Below, piece after piece: positions 32,801-44,801 of a DNA stretch of 64,000 bases. Source of the stretch: Hippasteria phrygiana (lineage: Eukaryota; Echinodermata; Asteroidea; Valvatida; Goniasteridae); assembly GCA_037893225.1 (NCBI GenBank), contig JAZGUH010000378.1, positions 248,001 to 312,000 of the forward strand, read 5' to 3'. The notes beneath the pieces are model-generated. The model had not been told where the DNA came from. It searched no databases and saw only the letters and a list, made by a program, of their open reading frames with translations. Position 1 is the first letter of the stretch. Every line of letters begins with the position of its first letter. A program made the position numbers and the translations under genes.

Positions 32801-32806
32801 TCCGGC
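32734..32806 (-). tRNA. tRNA-Phe(GAA)
   Basis: Consensus body; 3' flank AACGGTTCTTA with T5 at +12. The 3'-half unit lies directly downstream. Confidence 0.95.
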
Positions 32807-32952
32807 TGTATTACGAAATCAATTCAAACCTTCATGAGAGTGGCAATGGAAAGTTGCGTTGAAAGATAGGTGATGACGTATATTTCTGTGCGTTTTGTCT
32901 TTTAACATGCACAGTTTTCCTATTACAAGAAACTTCAAAAATATAAACTGTT

Positions 32953-32979
32953 TGCCGGAACCCGGGATTGAACCAGGGG

Positions 32980-33019
<40 letters not shown>

Positions 33020-33025
33020 TACGGC
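32953..33025 (-). tRNA. tRNA-Phe(GAA), C47 T5 variant
   Basis: G5 to T gives a U5-C68 mismatch in the acceptor stem. Confidence 0.6.
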
Positions 33026-33603
33026 TGTATTATGATCCCAATTCCTACCTTCATAAGACTGGCAATGAAAAGTTGCGTTGAAAGATAGGTGATGACGTAT
33101 ATTTCTTTGCGTTTTGTCTTTTAACATGCGCAGTTTTGCTATTACAAGAAACTTCAAAAATAGAAACCGTTTGCCGGAACCCGGGATTGAACCAGGGACC
33201 TTCAGTCTGACGCTCTTCCAACTGAGCTATTCCGGCTGTATTATGATCCCAATTCCTACCTTCATGAGACTGTAAATGAAAAGTTGAAAGATAGGTGATG
33301 ACGTAGCCTATTTCTGTGCGTTTTGTCTTTTAACATGCACAGTTTTCCTATTACAAGAAACTTCAAAAATATAGACCGTTTGCCGGAACCCGGGATTGAA
33401 CCAGGGACCTTCAGATCTTCAGTATGACGCTCTCATAACTGACCTATTCCGGCTGTATTATAATCCCAATTCCTACCTTCATGAGAGTGGCAATGGAAAG
33501 TTGCGTTGAAGGATAGGTGATGACGTACACCTATTTCTGTGCGCTTTGTCTTTTAGCAGGCGCAGGTTTCTTACTACAAGAAACTTCACAAATAAGAACC
33601 GTT

Positions 33604-33620
33604 TGCCGGAACCTGGGATT

Positions 33621-33670
<50 letters not shown>

Positions 33671-33676
33671 TCCGGC
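33604..33676 (-). tRNA. tRNA-Phe(GAA), A63
   Basis: U51-A63; no T4 downstream. Confidence 0.94.
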
Positions 33677-33821
33677 TGTATTATGATCCCAATTCCTACC
33701 TTCATGAGACTGGAAATGAAAAGTTGAAAGATAGGTGATGACGTAGACCTATTTCTGTGCGTTTTGTCTTTCAACATGCACAGTTTTCCTATTACAAGAA
33801 ACTTCAAAAATAGAAATCGTT

Positions 33822-33838
33822 TGCCGGAACTCGGGATT

Positions 33839-33888
<50 letters not shown>

Positions 33889-33894
33889 TCCGGC
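33822..33894 (-). tRNA. tRNA-Phe(GAA), A64 variant
   Basis: G64 to A gives a C50-A64 mismatch in the T stem. Confidence 0.65.
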
Positions 33895-34262
33895 TGTATT
33901 ATGATCCCAATTCCTACCTTCATGAGACTGTAAATGAAAAGTTGAAAGATAGGTGATGACGTAGCCTATTTCTGTGCGTTTTGTCTTTTAACATGCACAG
34001 TTTTCCTATTACAAGAAATTTCAAAAATATAGACCGTTTGCCGGAACCCGGGATTGAACCAGGGACCTTCAGATCTTCAGTATGACGCTCTCATAGTTGA
34101 CCTATTCCGGCTGTATTATAATCCCAATTCCTACCTTCATGAGAGTGGCAATGGAAAGTTGCGTTGAAGGATAGGTGATGACGTACACCTATTTCTGTGC
34201 GTTTTGTCTTTTAACATGCACAGTTTTCCTATTACAAAAACACTTCAGAAATAGAAACCGTT

Positions 34263-34279
34263 TGCCGGAACCCGGGATT

Positions 34280-34314
<35 letters not shown>

Positions 34315-34335
34315 CCCCAACTGAGCTATTCCGGC
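34263..34335 (-). tRNA. tRNA-Phe(GAA), G21 variant
   Basis: G21; rightmost member. Confidence 0.72.
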
Positions 34336-34698
34336 TGTGTTATGATCCCAATTCCTACCTTCATGAGACTGTAAATGAAAAGTTGAAAGATAGGTGATGA
34401 CGTAGCCTATTTCTGTGCGTTTTGTCTTTTAACATGCACAGTTTTCCTATTACAAGAAACTTCAAAAATATAGACCGTTTGCCGGAACCCGGGATTGAAC
34501 CAGGGACCTTCAGATCTTCAGTATGACGCTCTCACAACTGAGTTATTCCGGCTGTATTACGAAATCAATTCAAACCTTCATGAGAGTGGCAATGGAAAGT
34601 TGCGTTGAAAGATAGGTGATGACGTATATTTCTGTGCGTTTTGTCTTTTAACATGCACAGTTTTCCTATTACAAGAAACTTCAAAAATATAAACTGTT

Positions 34699-34725
34699 TG
34701 CCGGAACCCGGGATTGAACCAGGGG

Positions 34726-34765
<40 letters not shown>

Positions 34766-34771
34766 TCCGGC
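34699..34771 (-). tRNA. tRNA-Phe(GAA), C47
   Basis: C47; T5 at +12. Confidence 0.95.
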
Positions 34772-34945
34772 TGTATTATGATCCCAATTCCTACCTTCAT
34801 AAGACTGGCAATGAAAAGTTGCGTTGAAAGATAGGTGATGACGTATATTTCTTTGCGTTTTGTCTTTTAACATGCGCAGTTTTGCTATTACAAGAAACTT
34901 CAAAAATAGAAACCGTTTGCCGGAACCCGGGATTGAACCAGGGAC

Positions 34946-34976
<31 letters not shown>

Positions 34977-35128
34977 TCCGGCTGTATTATGATCCCAATT
35001 CCTACCTTCATGCGACTGTAAATGAAAAGTTGAAAGATAGGTGATGACGTTGACCTATTTCTGTGCGTTTTGTCTTTTAACATGCACAGTTTTCCTATTA
35101 CAAAAACACTTCAGAAATAGAAACCGTT

Positions 35129-35145
35129 TGCCGGAACCCGGGATT

Positions 35146-35195
<50 letters not shown>

Positions 35196-35201
35196 TCCGG
35201 C
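35129..35201 (-). tRNA. tRNA-Phe(GAA)
   Basis: Consensus body; T5 at +23; twin of 30272. Confidence 0.95.
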
Positions 35202-35345
35202 TGTGTTATGATCCCAATTCCTACCTTCATGAGACTGTAAATGAAAAGTTGAAAGATAGGTGATGACGTAGCCTATTTCTGTGCGTTTTGTCTTTTAACA
35301 TGCACAGTTTTCCTATTACAAGAAACTTCAAAAATAGAAATCGTT

Positions 35346-35362
35346 TGCCGGAACCCGGGATT

Positions 35363-35412
<50 letters not shown>

Positions 35413-35418
35413 TCCGGC
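35346..35418 (-). tRNA. tRNA-Phe(GAA)
   Basis: Consensus body; T5 at +12. Confidence 0.95.
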
Positions 35419-35747
35419 TGTATTATGATCCCAATTCCTACCTTCATGAGAGTGGCAATGAAAAGTTGCGTTGAAAGATAGGTGATGACGTATATTTCTG
35501 TGCGCTTTGTCTTTTAATATGCGCAGTTTTCTTAATACAAGAAACTTCACAAATAAAAACCGTTTGCCGGAACCCGGGATTGAACCAGGGACTATTCCGG
35601 CTGTATTATGATCCCAATTCCTACCTTCATGAGACTGTAAATGAAAAGTTGAAAGATAGGTGATGACGTATACCTATTTCTATGCGTTTTGTCTTTTAAC
35701 ATGCGCAGTTTTCTTATTACAAAAAAACTTCAGAAATAGAAACCGTT

Positions 35748-35764
35748 TGCCGGAACCCGGGATT

Positions 35765-35814
<50 letters not shown>

Positions 35815-35820
35815 TCCGGC
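35748..35820 (-). tRNA. tRNA-Phe(GAA)
   Basis: Consensus body; T7 at +21. Confidence 0.95.
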
Positions 35821-35970
35821 TGTATTACGAACCCAATTCCTACCTTCATGAGACTGGCAATGAAAAGTTGCGTTGAAAGATAGGCGATGACGTAGACCTA
35901 TTTCTTTGCGTTTTGTCTTTTAACATGCACAGTTTTCCTATTACAAGAAACTTCAAAAATATATACCGTT

Positions 35971-35987
35971 TGCCGGAACCCGGGATT

Positions 35988-36037
<50 letters not shown>

Positions 36038-36043
36038 TCCGGC
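35971..36043 (-). tRNA. tRNA-Phe(GAA)
   Basis: Consensus body; T5 at +12. Confidence 0.95.
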
Positions 36044-36187
36044 TGTATTATGATCCCAATTCCTACCTTCATGAGACTGTAAATGAAAAGTTGAAAGATA
36101 GGTGATGACGTAGCCTATTTCTGTGCGTTTTGTCTTTTAACATGCACAGTTTTCCTATTACAAGAAACTTCAAAAATATATACCGTT

Positions 36188-36204
36188 TGCCGGAACCCGG
36201 GATT

Positions 36205-36254
<50 letters not shown>

Positions 36255-36260
36255 TCCGGC
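36188..36260 (-). tRNA. tRNA-Phe(GAA)
   Basis: Consensus body; T5 at +12. Confidence 0.95.
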
Positions 36261-36589
36261 TGTATTATGATCCCAATTCCTACCTTCATGAGACTGGCAA
36301 TGAAAAGTTGCGTTGAAAGATAGGTGATGACGTATATTTCTGTGCGCTTTGTCTTTTAATATGCGCAGTTTTCTTAATACAAGAAACTTCACAAATAAAA
36401 ACCGTTTGCCGGAACCCGGGATTGAACCAGGGACTATTCCGGCTGTATTATGATCCCAATTCCTACCTTCATGAGACTGTAAATGAAAAGTTGAAAGATA
36501 GGTGATGACGTATACCTATTTCTATGCGTTTTGTCTTTTAACATGCGCAGTTTTCTTATTACAAAAACACTTCAGAAATAGAAACCGTT

Positions 36590-36606
36590 TGCCGGAACCC
36601 GGGATT

Positions 36607-36656
<50 letters not shown>

Positions 36657-36662
36657 TCCGGC
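36590..36662 (-). tRNA. tRNA-Phe(GAA)
   Basis: Consensus body; T5 at +23. Confidence 0.95.
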
Positions 36663-37030
36663 TGTATTATGATCCCAATTCCTACCTTCATGAGACTGTA
36701 AATGAAAAGTTGAAAGATAGGTGATGACGTAGCCTATTTCTGTGCGTTTTGTCTTTTAACATGCACAGTTTTCCTATTACAAGAAACTTCAAAAATATAG
36801 ACCGTTTGCCGGAACCCGGGATTGAACCAGGGACCTTCAGATCTTCAGTATGACGCTCTCATAACTGACCTATTCCGGCTATATTATAATCCCAATTCCT
36901 ACCTTCATGAGAGTGGCAATGGAAAGTTGCGTTGAAGGATAGGTGATGACGTACACCTATTTCTGTGCGTTTTGTCTTTTAACATGCACAGTTTTCCTAT
37001 TACAAAAACACTTCAGAAATAGAAACCGTT

Positions 37031-37047
37031 TGCCGGAACCCGGGATT

Positions 37048-37097
<50 letters not shown>

Positions 37098-37103
37098 TCC
37101 GGC
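37031..37103 (-). tRNA. tRNA-Phe(GAA)
   Basis: Consensus body; T5 at +23. Confidence 0.95.
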
Positions 37104-37249
37104 TGTATTATGATCCCAATTCCTACCTTCATGAGACTGTAAATGAAAAGTTGAAAGATAGGTGATGACGTATACCTATTTCTATGCGTTTTGTCTTTTA
37201 ACATGCGCAGTTTTCTTATTACAAAAAAACTTCAGAAATAGAAACCGTT

Positions 37250-37266
37250 TGCCGGAACCCGGGATT

Positions 37267-37316
<50 letters not shown>

Positions 37317-37322
37317 TCCGGC
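37250..37322 (-). tRNA. tRNA-Phe(GAA)
   Basis: Consensus body; T7 at +21. Confidence 0.95.
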
Positions 37323-37590
37323 TGTATTACGAACCCAATTCCTACCTTCATGCGACTGGCAATGAAAAGTTGCGTTGAAAGATAGGCGATGACGTAGACC
37401 TATTTCTTTGCGTTTTGTCTATTAACATGCACAGTTTTCCTATTACAAGAAACTTCAAAAATATATACCGTTTGCCGGAACCCGGGATTGACCCAGGGAC
37501 CTTCAGATCTGACGTAGCCTATTTCTTTGCGTTTTGCTTTTAACATGCGCAGTTTTGTTATTACAAGAAACTTCAAAAATAAGAACCGTT

Positions 37591-37607
37591 TGCCGGAACC
37601 CGGGATT

Positions 37608-37657
<50 letters not shown>

Positions 37658-37663
37658 TCCGGC
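37591..37663 (-). tRNA. tRNA-Phe(GAA)
   Basis: Consensus body; T5 at +12. Confidence 0.95.
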
Positions 37664-37809
37664 TGTATTACGAAATCAATTCAAACCTTCATGAGAGTGG
37701 CAATGGAAAGTTGCGTTGAAAGATAGGTGATGACGTATATTTCTGTGCGTTTTGTCTTTTAACATGCACAGTTTTCCTATTACAAGAAACTTCAAAAATA
37801 TAAACTGTT

Positions 37810-37836
37810 TGCCGGAACCCGGGATTGAACCAGGGG

Positions 37837-37876
<40 letters not shown>

Positions 37877-37882
37877 TACGGC
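37810..37882 (-). tRNA. tRNA-Phe(GAA), C47 T5 variant
   Basis: Block twin of 32953 with the same mismatch. Confidence 0.6.
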
Positions 37883-38460
37883 TGTATTATGATCCCAATT
37901 CCTACCTTCATAAGACTGGCAATGAAAAGTTGCGTTGAAAGATAGGTGATGACGTATATTTCTTTGCGTTTTGTCTTTTAACATGCGCAGTTTTGCTATT
38001 ACAAGAAACTTCAAAAATAGAAACCGTTTGCCGGAACCCGGGATTGAACCAGGGACCTTCAGTCTGACGCTCTTCCAACTGAGCTATTCCGGCTGTATTA
38101 TGATCCCAATTCCTACCTTCATGAGACTGTAAATGAAAAGTTGAAAGATAGGTGATGACGTAGCCTATTTCTGTGCGTTTTGTCTTTTAACATGCACAGT
38201 TTTCCTATTACAAGAAACTTCAAAAATATAGACCGTTTGCCGGAACCCGGGATTGAACCAGGGACCTTCAGATCTTCAGTATGACGCTCTCATAACTGAC
38301 CTATTCCGGCTGTATTATAATCCCAATTCCTACCTTCATGAGAGTGGCAATGGAAAGTTGCGTTGAAGGATAGGTGATGACGTACACCTATTTCTGTGCG
38401 CTTTGTCTTTTAGCAGGCGCAGGTTTCTTACTACAAGAAACTTCACAAATAAGAACCGTT

Positions 38461-38477
38461 TGCCGGAACCTGGGATT

Positions 38478-38527
<50 letters not shown>

Positions 38528-38533
38528 TCCGGC
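38461..38533 (-). tRNA. tRNA-Phe(GAA), A63
   Basis: U51-A63; no T4 downstream. Confidence 0.94.
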
Positions 38534-38678
38534 TGTATTATGATCCCAATTCCTACCTTCATGAGACTGGAAATGAAAAGTTGAAAGATAGGTGATGACG
38601 TAGACCTATTTCTGTGCGTTTTGTCTTTCAACATGCACAGTTTTCCTATTACAAGAAACTTCAAAAATAGAAATCGTT

Positions 38679-38695
38679 TGCCGGAACTCGGGATT

Positions 38696-38745
<50 letters not shown>

Positions 38746-38751
38746 TCCGGC
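38679..38751 (-). tRNA. tRNA-Phe(GAA), A64 variant
   Basis: Block twin of 33822. Confidence 0.65.
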
Positions 38752-38895
38752 TGTATTATGATCCCAATTCCTACCTTCATGAGACTGTAAATGAAAAGTT
38801 GAAAGATAGGTGATGACGTAGCCTATTTCTGTGCGTTTTGTCTTTTAACATGCACAGTTTTCCTATTACAAGAAACTTCAAAAATATATACCGTT

Positions 38896-38920
38896 TGCCG
38901 GAACCCGGGATTGAACCAGA

Positions 38921-38962
<42 letters not shown>

Positions 38963-38968
38963 TCCGGC
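38896..38968 (-). tRNA. tRNA-Phe(GAA), T49 variant
   Basis: C49 to T gives a tolerated U49-G65 wobble. T5 at +12. Confidence 0.82.
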
Positions 38969-39332
38969 TGTATTACGAAATCAATTCAAACCTTCATGAG
39001 AGTGGCAATGGAAAGTTGCGTTGAAAGATAGGTGATGACGTATATTTCTGTGCGTTTTGTCTTTTAACATGCACAGTTTTCCTATTACAAGAAACTTCAA
39101 AAATATAAACTGTTTGCCGGAACCCGGGATTGAACCAGGGGCCTTCAGATCTTCAGTCTGACGCTCTCATAACTGACCTATTCCGGCTGTATTATGATCC
39201 CAATTCCTACCTTCATGCGACTGTAAATGAAAAGTTGAAAGATAGGTGATGACGTAGCCTATTTCTGTGCGTTTTGTCTTTTAACATGCACAGTTTTCCT
39301 ATTACAAAAACACTTCAGAAATAGAAACCGTT

Positions 39333-39349
39333 TGCCGGAACCCGGGATT

Positions 39350-39399
<50 letters not shown>

Positions 39400-39405
39400 T
39401 CCGGA
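39333..39405 (-). tRNA. tRNA-Phe(GAA), T1 variant
   Basis: The first base is T instead of G, so U1 faces G72's former partner C72; this may disturb 5' processing. Confidence 0.6.
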
Positions 39406-39773
39406 TGTATTATGATCCCAATTCCTACCTTCATGCGACTGTAAATGAAAAGTTGAAAGATAGGTGATGACGTAGCCTATTTCTGTGCGTTTTGTCTTTT
39501 AACATGCACAGTTTTCCTATTACAAGAAACTTCAAAAATATAGACCGTTTGCCGGAACCCGGGATTGAACCAGGGACCTTCAGATCTTCAGTATGACGCT
39601 CTCATAACTGACCTATTCCGGCTGTATTATAATCCCAATTCCTACCTTCATGAGAGTGGCAATGGAAAGTTGCGTTGAAGGATAGGTGATGACGTACACC
39701 TATTTCTGTGCGTTTTGTCTTTTAACATGCACAGTTTTCCTATTACAAAAACACTTCAGAAATAGAAACCGTT

Positions 39774-39790
39774 TGCCGGAACCCGGGATT

Positions 39791-39826
<36 letters not shown>

Positions 39827-39846
39827 GCCAACTGAGCTATTCCGGC
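39774..39846 (-). tRNA. tRNA-Phe(GAA), C20 variant
   Basis: All stems intact, but G20 is C. G20 is a recognised identity element for eukaryotic phenylalanyl-tRNA synthetase, so charging may be reduced. Confidence 0.75.
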
Positions 39847-39990
39847 TGTATTATGATCCCAATTCCTACCTTCATGAGACTGTAATTGAAAAGTTGAAAG
39901 ATAGGTGATGACGTAGCCTATTTCTGTGCGTTTTGTCTTTTAACATGCACAGTTTTCCTATTACAAGAAACTTCAAAAATAGAAATCGTT

Positions 39991-40012
39991 TGCCGGAACC
40001 CGGGATTGAACT

Positions 40013-40057
<45 letters not shown>

Positions 40058-40063
40058 TCCGGC
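39991..40063 (-). tRNA. tRNA-Phe(GAA), A52 variant
   Basis: G52 to A gives an A52-C62 mismatch and weakens box B. Confidence 0.6.
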
Positions 40064-40392
40064 TGTATTATGATCCCAATTCCTACCTTCATGAGACTGG
40101 CAATGAAAAGTTGCGTTGAAAGATAGGTGATGACGTATATTTCTGTGCGCTTTGTCTTTTAATATGCGCAGTTTTCTTAATACAAGAAACTTCAGAAATA
40201 AAAACCGTTTGCCGGAACCCGGGATTGAACCAGGGACTATTCCGGCTGTATTATGATCCCAATTCCTACCTTCATGAGACTGTAAATGAAAAGTTGAAAG
40301 ATAGGTGATGACGTATACCTATTTCTATGCGTTTTGTCTTTTAACATGCGCAGTTTTCTTATTACAAAAAAACTTCAGAAATAGAAACCGTT

Positions 40393-40409
40393 TGCCGGAA
40401 CCCGGGATT

Positions 40410-40459
<50 letters not shown>

Positions 40460-40465
40460 TCCGGC
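40393..40465 (-). tRNA. tRNA-Phe(GAA)
   Basis: Consensus body; T7 at +21. Confidence 0.95.
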
Positions 40466-40833
40466 TGTATTATGATCCCAATTCCTACCTTCATGCGACT
40501 GTAAATGAAAAGTTGAAAGATAGGTGATGACGTAGCCTATTTCTGTGCGTTTTGTCTTTTAACATGCACAGTTTTCCTATTACAAGAAACTTCAAAAATA
40601 TAGACCGTTTGCCGGAACCCGGGATTGAACCAGGGACCTTCAGATCTTCAGTATGACGCTCTCATAACTGACCTATTCCGGCTGTATTATAATCCCAATT
40701 CCTACCTTCATGAGAGTGGCAATGGAAAGTTGCGTTGAAGGATAGGTGATGACGTACACCTATTTCTGTGCGTTTTGTCTTTTAACATGCACAGTTTTCC
40801 TATTACAAAAACACTTCAGAAATAGAAACCGTT

Positions 40834-40850
40834 TGCCGGAACCCGGGATT

Positions 40851-40900
<50 letters not shown>

Positions 40901-40906
40901 TCCGGC
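40834..40906 (-). tRNA. tRNA-Phe(GAA)
   Basis: Consensus body; T5 at +23. Confidence 0.95.
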
Positions 40907-41050
40907 TGTATTATGATCCCAATTCCTACCTTCATGAGACTGTAATTGAAAAGTTGAAAGATAGGTGATGACGTAGCCTATTTCTGTGCGTTTTGTCTTT
41001 TAACATGCACAGTTTTCCTATTACAAGAAACTTCAAAAATAGAAATCGTT

Positions 41051-41084
41051 TGCCGGAACCCGGGATTGAACCAGGGACCTTCAA

Positions 41085-41115
<31 letters not shown>

Positions 41116-41123
41116 TTTCCGGC
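41051..41123 (-). tRNA. tRNA-Phe(GAA), A8 T40 variant
   Basis: U8, which normally pairs with A14, is A. C40 to T gives a G30-U40 wobble. Confidence 0.6.
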
Positions 41124-41449
41124 TGTATTATGATCCCAATTCCTACCTTCATGAGACTGGCAATGAAAAGTTGCGTTGAAAGATAGGTGATGACGTATAT
41201 TTCTGTGCGCTTTGTCTTTTAATATGCGCAGTTTTCTTAATACAAGAAACTTCACAAATAAAAACCGTTTGCCGGAACCCGGGATTGAACCAGGGACTAT
41301 TCCGGCTGTATTATGATCCCAATTCCTACCTTCATGAGACTGTAAATGAAAAGTTGAAAGATAGCTGATGACGTATACCTATTTCTATGCGTTTTGTCTT
41401 TTAACATGCGCAGTTTTCTTACAAAAAAACTTCAGAAATAGAAACCGTT

Positions 41450-41466
41450 TGCCGGAACCCGGGATT

Positions 41467-41516
<50 letters not shown>

Positions 41517-41522
41517 TCCGGC
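41450..41522 (-). tRNA. tRNA-Phe(GAA)
   Basis: Consensus body; T7 at +21, with a 3-bp deletion just beyond it; 5' flank ATAATACTG. Confidence 0.94.
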
Positions 41523-41890
41523 AGTATTATGATCCCAATTCCTACCTTCATGCGACTGTAAATGAAAAGTTGAAAGATAGGTGATGACGTAGCCTATTTC
41601 TGTGCGTTTTGTCTTTTAACATGCACAGTTTTCCTATTACAAGAAACTTCAAAAATATAGACCGTTTGCCGGAACCCGGGATTGAACCAGGGACCTTCAG
41701 ATCTTCAGTATGACGCTCTCATAACTGACCTATTCCGGCTGTATTATAATCCCAATTCCTACCTTCATGAGAGTGGCAATGGAAAGTTGCGTTGAAGGAT
41801 AGGTGATGACGTACACCTATTTCTGTGCGTTTTGTCTTTTAACATGCACAGTTTTCCTATTACAAAAACACTTCAGAAATAGAAACCGTT

Positions 41891-41907
41891 TGCCGGAACC
41901 CGGGATT

Positions 41908-41957
<50 letters not shown>

Positions 41958-41963
41958 TCCGGC
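41891..41963 (-). tRNA. tRNA-Phe(GAA)
   Basis: Consensus body; T5 at +23. Confidence 0.95.
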
Positions 41964-42107
41964 TGTATTATGATCCCAATTCCTACCTTCATGAGACTGT
42001 AATTGAAAAGTTGAAAGATAGGTGATGACGTAGCCTATTTCTGTGCGTTTTGTCTTTTAACATGCACAGTTTTCCTATTACAAGAAACTTCAAAAATAGA
42101 AATCGTT

Positions 42108-42141
42108 TGCCGGAACCCGGGATTGAACCAGGGACCTTCAA

Positions 42142-42172
<31 letters not shown>

Positions 42173-42180
42173 TTTCCGGC
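42108..42180 (-). tRNA. tRNA-Phe(GAA), A8 T40 variant
   Basis: Same two changes as 41051, 1,057 bp away. Confidence 0.6.
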
Positions 42181-42509
42181 TGTATTATGATCCCAATTCC
42201 TACCTTCATGAGACTGGCAATGAAAAGTTGCTTTGAAAGATAGGTGATGACGTATATTTCTGTGCGCTTTGTCTTTTAATATGCGCAGTTTTCTTAATAC
42301 AAGAAACTTCACAAATAAAAACCGTTTGCCGGAACCCGGGATTGAACCAGGGACTATTCCGGCTGTATTATGATCCCAATTCCTACCTTCATGAGACTGT
42401 AAATGAAAAGTTGAAAGATAGGTGATGACGTATACCTATTTCTATGCGTTTTGTCTTTTAACATGCGCAGTTTTCTTATTACAAAAAAACTTCAGAAATA
42501 GAAACCGTT

Positions 42510-42531
42510 TGCCGGAACCCGGGATTAAACT

Positions 42532-42576
<45 letters not shown>

Positions 42577-42582
42577 TCCGGC
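42510..42582 (-). pseudogene. tRNA-Phe, A52 T56 box-B-damaged copy
   Basis: G52 to A, and C56 to T in the T loop (GTTTAATC). C56 is nearly invariant, contacting G19 and anchoring box B. One of the few full-length copies with a clearly broken B box. Confidence 0.7.
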
Positions 42583-42853
42583 TGTATTACGAACCCAATT
42601 CCTATACCTTCATGAGACTGGCAATGAAAAGTTGCGTTGAAAGATAGGCGATGACGTAGACCTATTTCTTTGCGTTTTGTCTTTTAACATGCACAGTTTT
42701 CCTATTACAAGAAACTTCAAAAATATATACCGTTTGCCGGAACCCGGGATTGACCCAGGGACCTTCAGATCTGACGTAGCCTATTTCTTTGCGTTTTGTC
42801 TTTTAACATGCGCAGTTTTGTTATTACAAGAAACTTCAAAAATAAGAACCGTT

Positions 42854-42870
42854 TGCCGGAACCCGGGATT

Positions 42871-42920
<50 letters not shown>

Positions 42921-42926
42921 TCCGGC
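42854..42926 (-). tRNA. tRNA-Phe(GAA)
   Basis: Consensus body; T5 at +12. Confidence 0.95.
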
Positions 42927-43070
42927 TGTATTATGATCCCAATTCCTACCTTCATGAGACTGTAAATGAAAAGTTGAAAGATAGGTGATGACGTAGCCTA
43001 TTTCTGTGCGTTTTGTCTTTTAACATGCACAGTTTTCCTATTACAAGAAACTTCAAAAATATATACCGTT

Positions 43071-43087
43071 TGCCGGAACCCGGGATT

Positions 43088-43137
<50 letters not shown>

Positions 43138-43143
43138 TCCTGC
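43071..43143 (-). tRNA. tRNA-Phe(GAA), A3 variant
   Basis: C3 to A gives an A3-G70 mismatch in the acceptor stem. Confidence 0.6.
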
Positions 43144-43290
43144 TGTATTACGAAATCAATTCAAACCTTCATGAGAGTGGCAATGGAAAGTTGCGTTGAA
43201 AGATAGGTGATGACGTATATTTCTGTGCGTTTTGTCTTTTAACATGCACAGTTTTCCTATTACAAAAAAACTTCAGAAATAGAAACCGTT

Positions 43291-43307
43291 TGCCGGAACC
43301 CGGGATT

Positions 43308-43357
<50 letters not shown>

Positions 43358-43363
43358 TCCGGC
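43291..43363 (-). tRNA. tRNA-Phe(GAA)
   Basis: Consensus body; T7 at +21. Confidence 0.95.
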
Positions 43364-43850
43364 TGTATTATGATCTCAATTCCTACCTTCATGCGACTGT
43401 AAATGAAAAGTTGAAAGATAGGTGATGACGTAGCCTATTTCTGTGCGTTTTGTCTTTTAACATGCACAGTTTTCCTATTACAAGAAACTTCAAAAATATA
43501 GACCGTTTGCCGGAACCCGGGATTGAACCAGGGACCTTCAGATCTTCAGTATGACGCTCTCATAACTGACCTATTCCGGCTGTATTATAATCCCAATTCC
43601 TACCTTCATGAGAGTGGCAATGGAAAGTTGCGTTGAAGGATAGGTGATGACGTACACCTATTTCTGTGCGTTTTGTCTTTTAACATGCACAGTTTTCCTA
43701 TTACAAAAACACTTCAGAAATATATACCGTTTGCCGGAACCCGGGATTGACCCAGGGACCTTCAGATCTGACGTAGCCTATTTCTTTGCGTTTTGTCTTT
43801 TAACATGCGCAGTTTTGTTATTACAAGAAACTTCAAAAATAAGAACCGTT

Positions 43851-43867
43851 TGCCGGAACCCGGGATT

Positions 43868-43917
<50 letters not shown>

Positions 43918-43923
43918 TCCGGC
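43851..43923 (-). tRNA. tRNA-Phe(GAA)
   Basis: Consensus body; T5 at +12. Confidence 0.95.
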
Positions 43924-44067
43924 TGTATTATGATCCCAATTCCTACCTTCATGAGACTGTAAATGAAAAGTTGAAAGATAGGTGATGACGTAGCCTATTT
44001 CTGTGCGTTTTGTCTTTTAACATGCACAGTTTTCCTATTACAAGAAACTTCAAAAATATATACCGTT

Positions 44068-44084
44068 TGCCGGAACCCGGGATT

Positions 44085-44134
<50 letters not shown>

Positions 44135-44140
44135 TCCGGC
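44068..44140 (-). tRNA. tRNA-Phe(GAA)
   Basis: Consensus body; T5 at +12; 5' flank of the TTTCGTAATACA form. Confidence 0.95.
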
Positions 44141-44286
44141 TGTATTACGAAATCAATTCAAACCTTCATGAGAGTGGCAATGGAAAGTTGCGTTGAAAGA
44201 TAGGTGATGACGTATATTTCTGTGCGTTTTGTCTTTTAACATGCACAGTTTTCCTATTACAAGAAACTTCAAAATTATCAACTGTT

Positions 44287-44303
44287 TGCCGGAACCCGGG
44301 ATT

Positions 44304-44353
<50 letters not shown>

Positions 44354-44359
44354 TCCGGC
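44287..44359 (-). tRNA. tRNA-Phe(GAA)
   Basis: Consensus body in the place where left-hand units carry C47; T4 at +13. Confidence 0.94.
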
Positions 44360-44505
44360 TGTATTATGATCCCAATTCCTACCTTCATAAGACTGGCAAT
44401 GAAAAGTTGCGTTGAAAGATAGGTGATGACGTATATTTCTTTGCGTTTTGTCTTTTAACATGCGCAGTTTTCCTATTACAAGAAACTTCAAAAATATAGA
44501 CCGTT

Positions 44506-44522
44506 TGCCGGAACCCGGGATT

Positions 44523-44559
<37 letters not shown>

Positions 44560-44578
44560 ATAACTGAGCTATTCCGGC
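44506..44578 (-). pseudogene. tRNA-Phe variant, D-arm class D5 (A18 T19, stems intact)
   Basis: All four stems pair correctly, but the invariant G18 G19 is replaced by AT, so the D-loop/T-loop contact and the GG of box A are lost. Other members start at 45353, 46004, 48494, 50291, 52126, 52777 (also C55), 55241, 57950, 58601 (also C55), 61065, 62900 (also T30) and 63551. The class occurs only right of 44 kb and looks like a D1 copy partly converted back to consensus. Some residual expression is possible. Confidence 0.7.
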
Positions 44579-44728
44579 TGTATTATAATCCCAATTTCTA
44601 CCTTCATGAGAGTGGCAATGGAAAGTTGCGTTGAAGGATAGGTGATGACGTACACCTATTTCTGTGCGCTTTGTCTTTTAGCAGGCGCAGGTTTCTTACG
44701 ACAAGAAACTTCACAAATAAGAACCGTT

Positions 44729-44745
44729 TGCCGGAACCTGGGATT

Positions 44746-44795
<50 letters not shown>

Positions 44796-44801
44796 TCCGG
44801 C
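44729..44801 (-). tRNA. tRNA-Phe(GAA), A63
   Basis: U51-A63; no T4 downstream. Confidence 0.94.

Larger units (their letters stand above)
29038..33894. repeat. 4,857-bp 23-unit block, copy 1
   Basis: All 23 copy starts from 29182 to 33822 recur at +4,857. Private changes such as T5 at 32953, A64 at 33822 and the altered 5' flank beside 31950 are present in both copies. The edges are uncertain by up to one unit. Confidence 0.88.
33895..38751. repeat. 4,857-bp 23-unit block, copy 2
   Basis: Directly adjoins copy 1. I found no difference between the two at any of the places compared, so the duplication is very recent, or kept identical by conversion, or an assembly effect. Confidence 0.88.
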
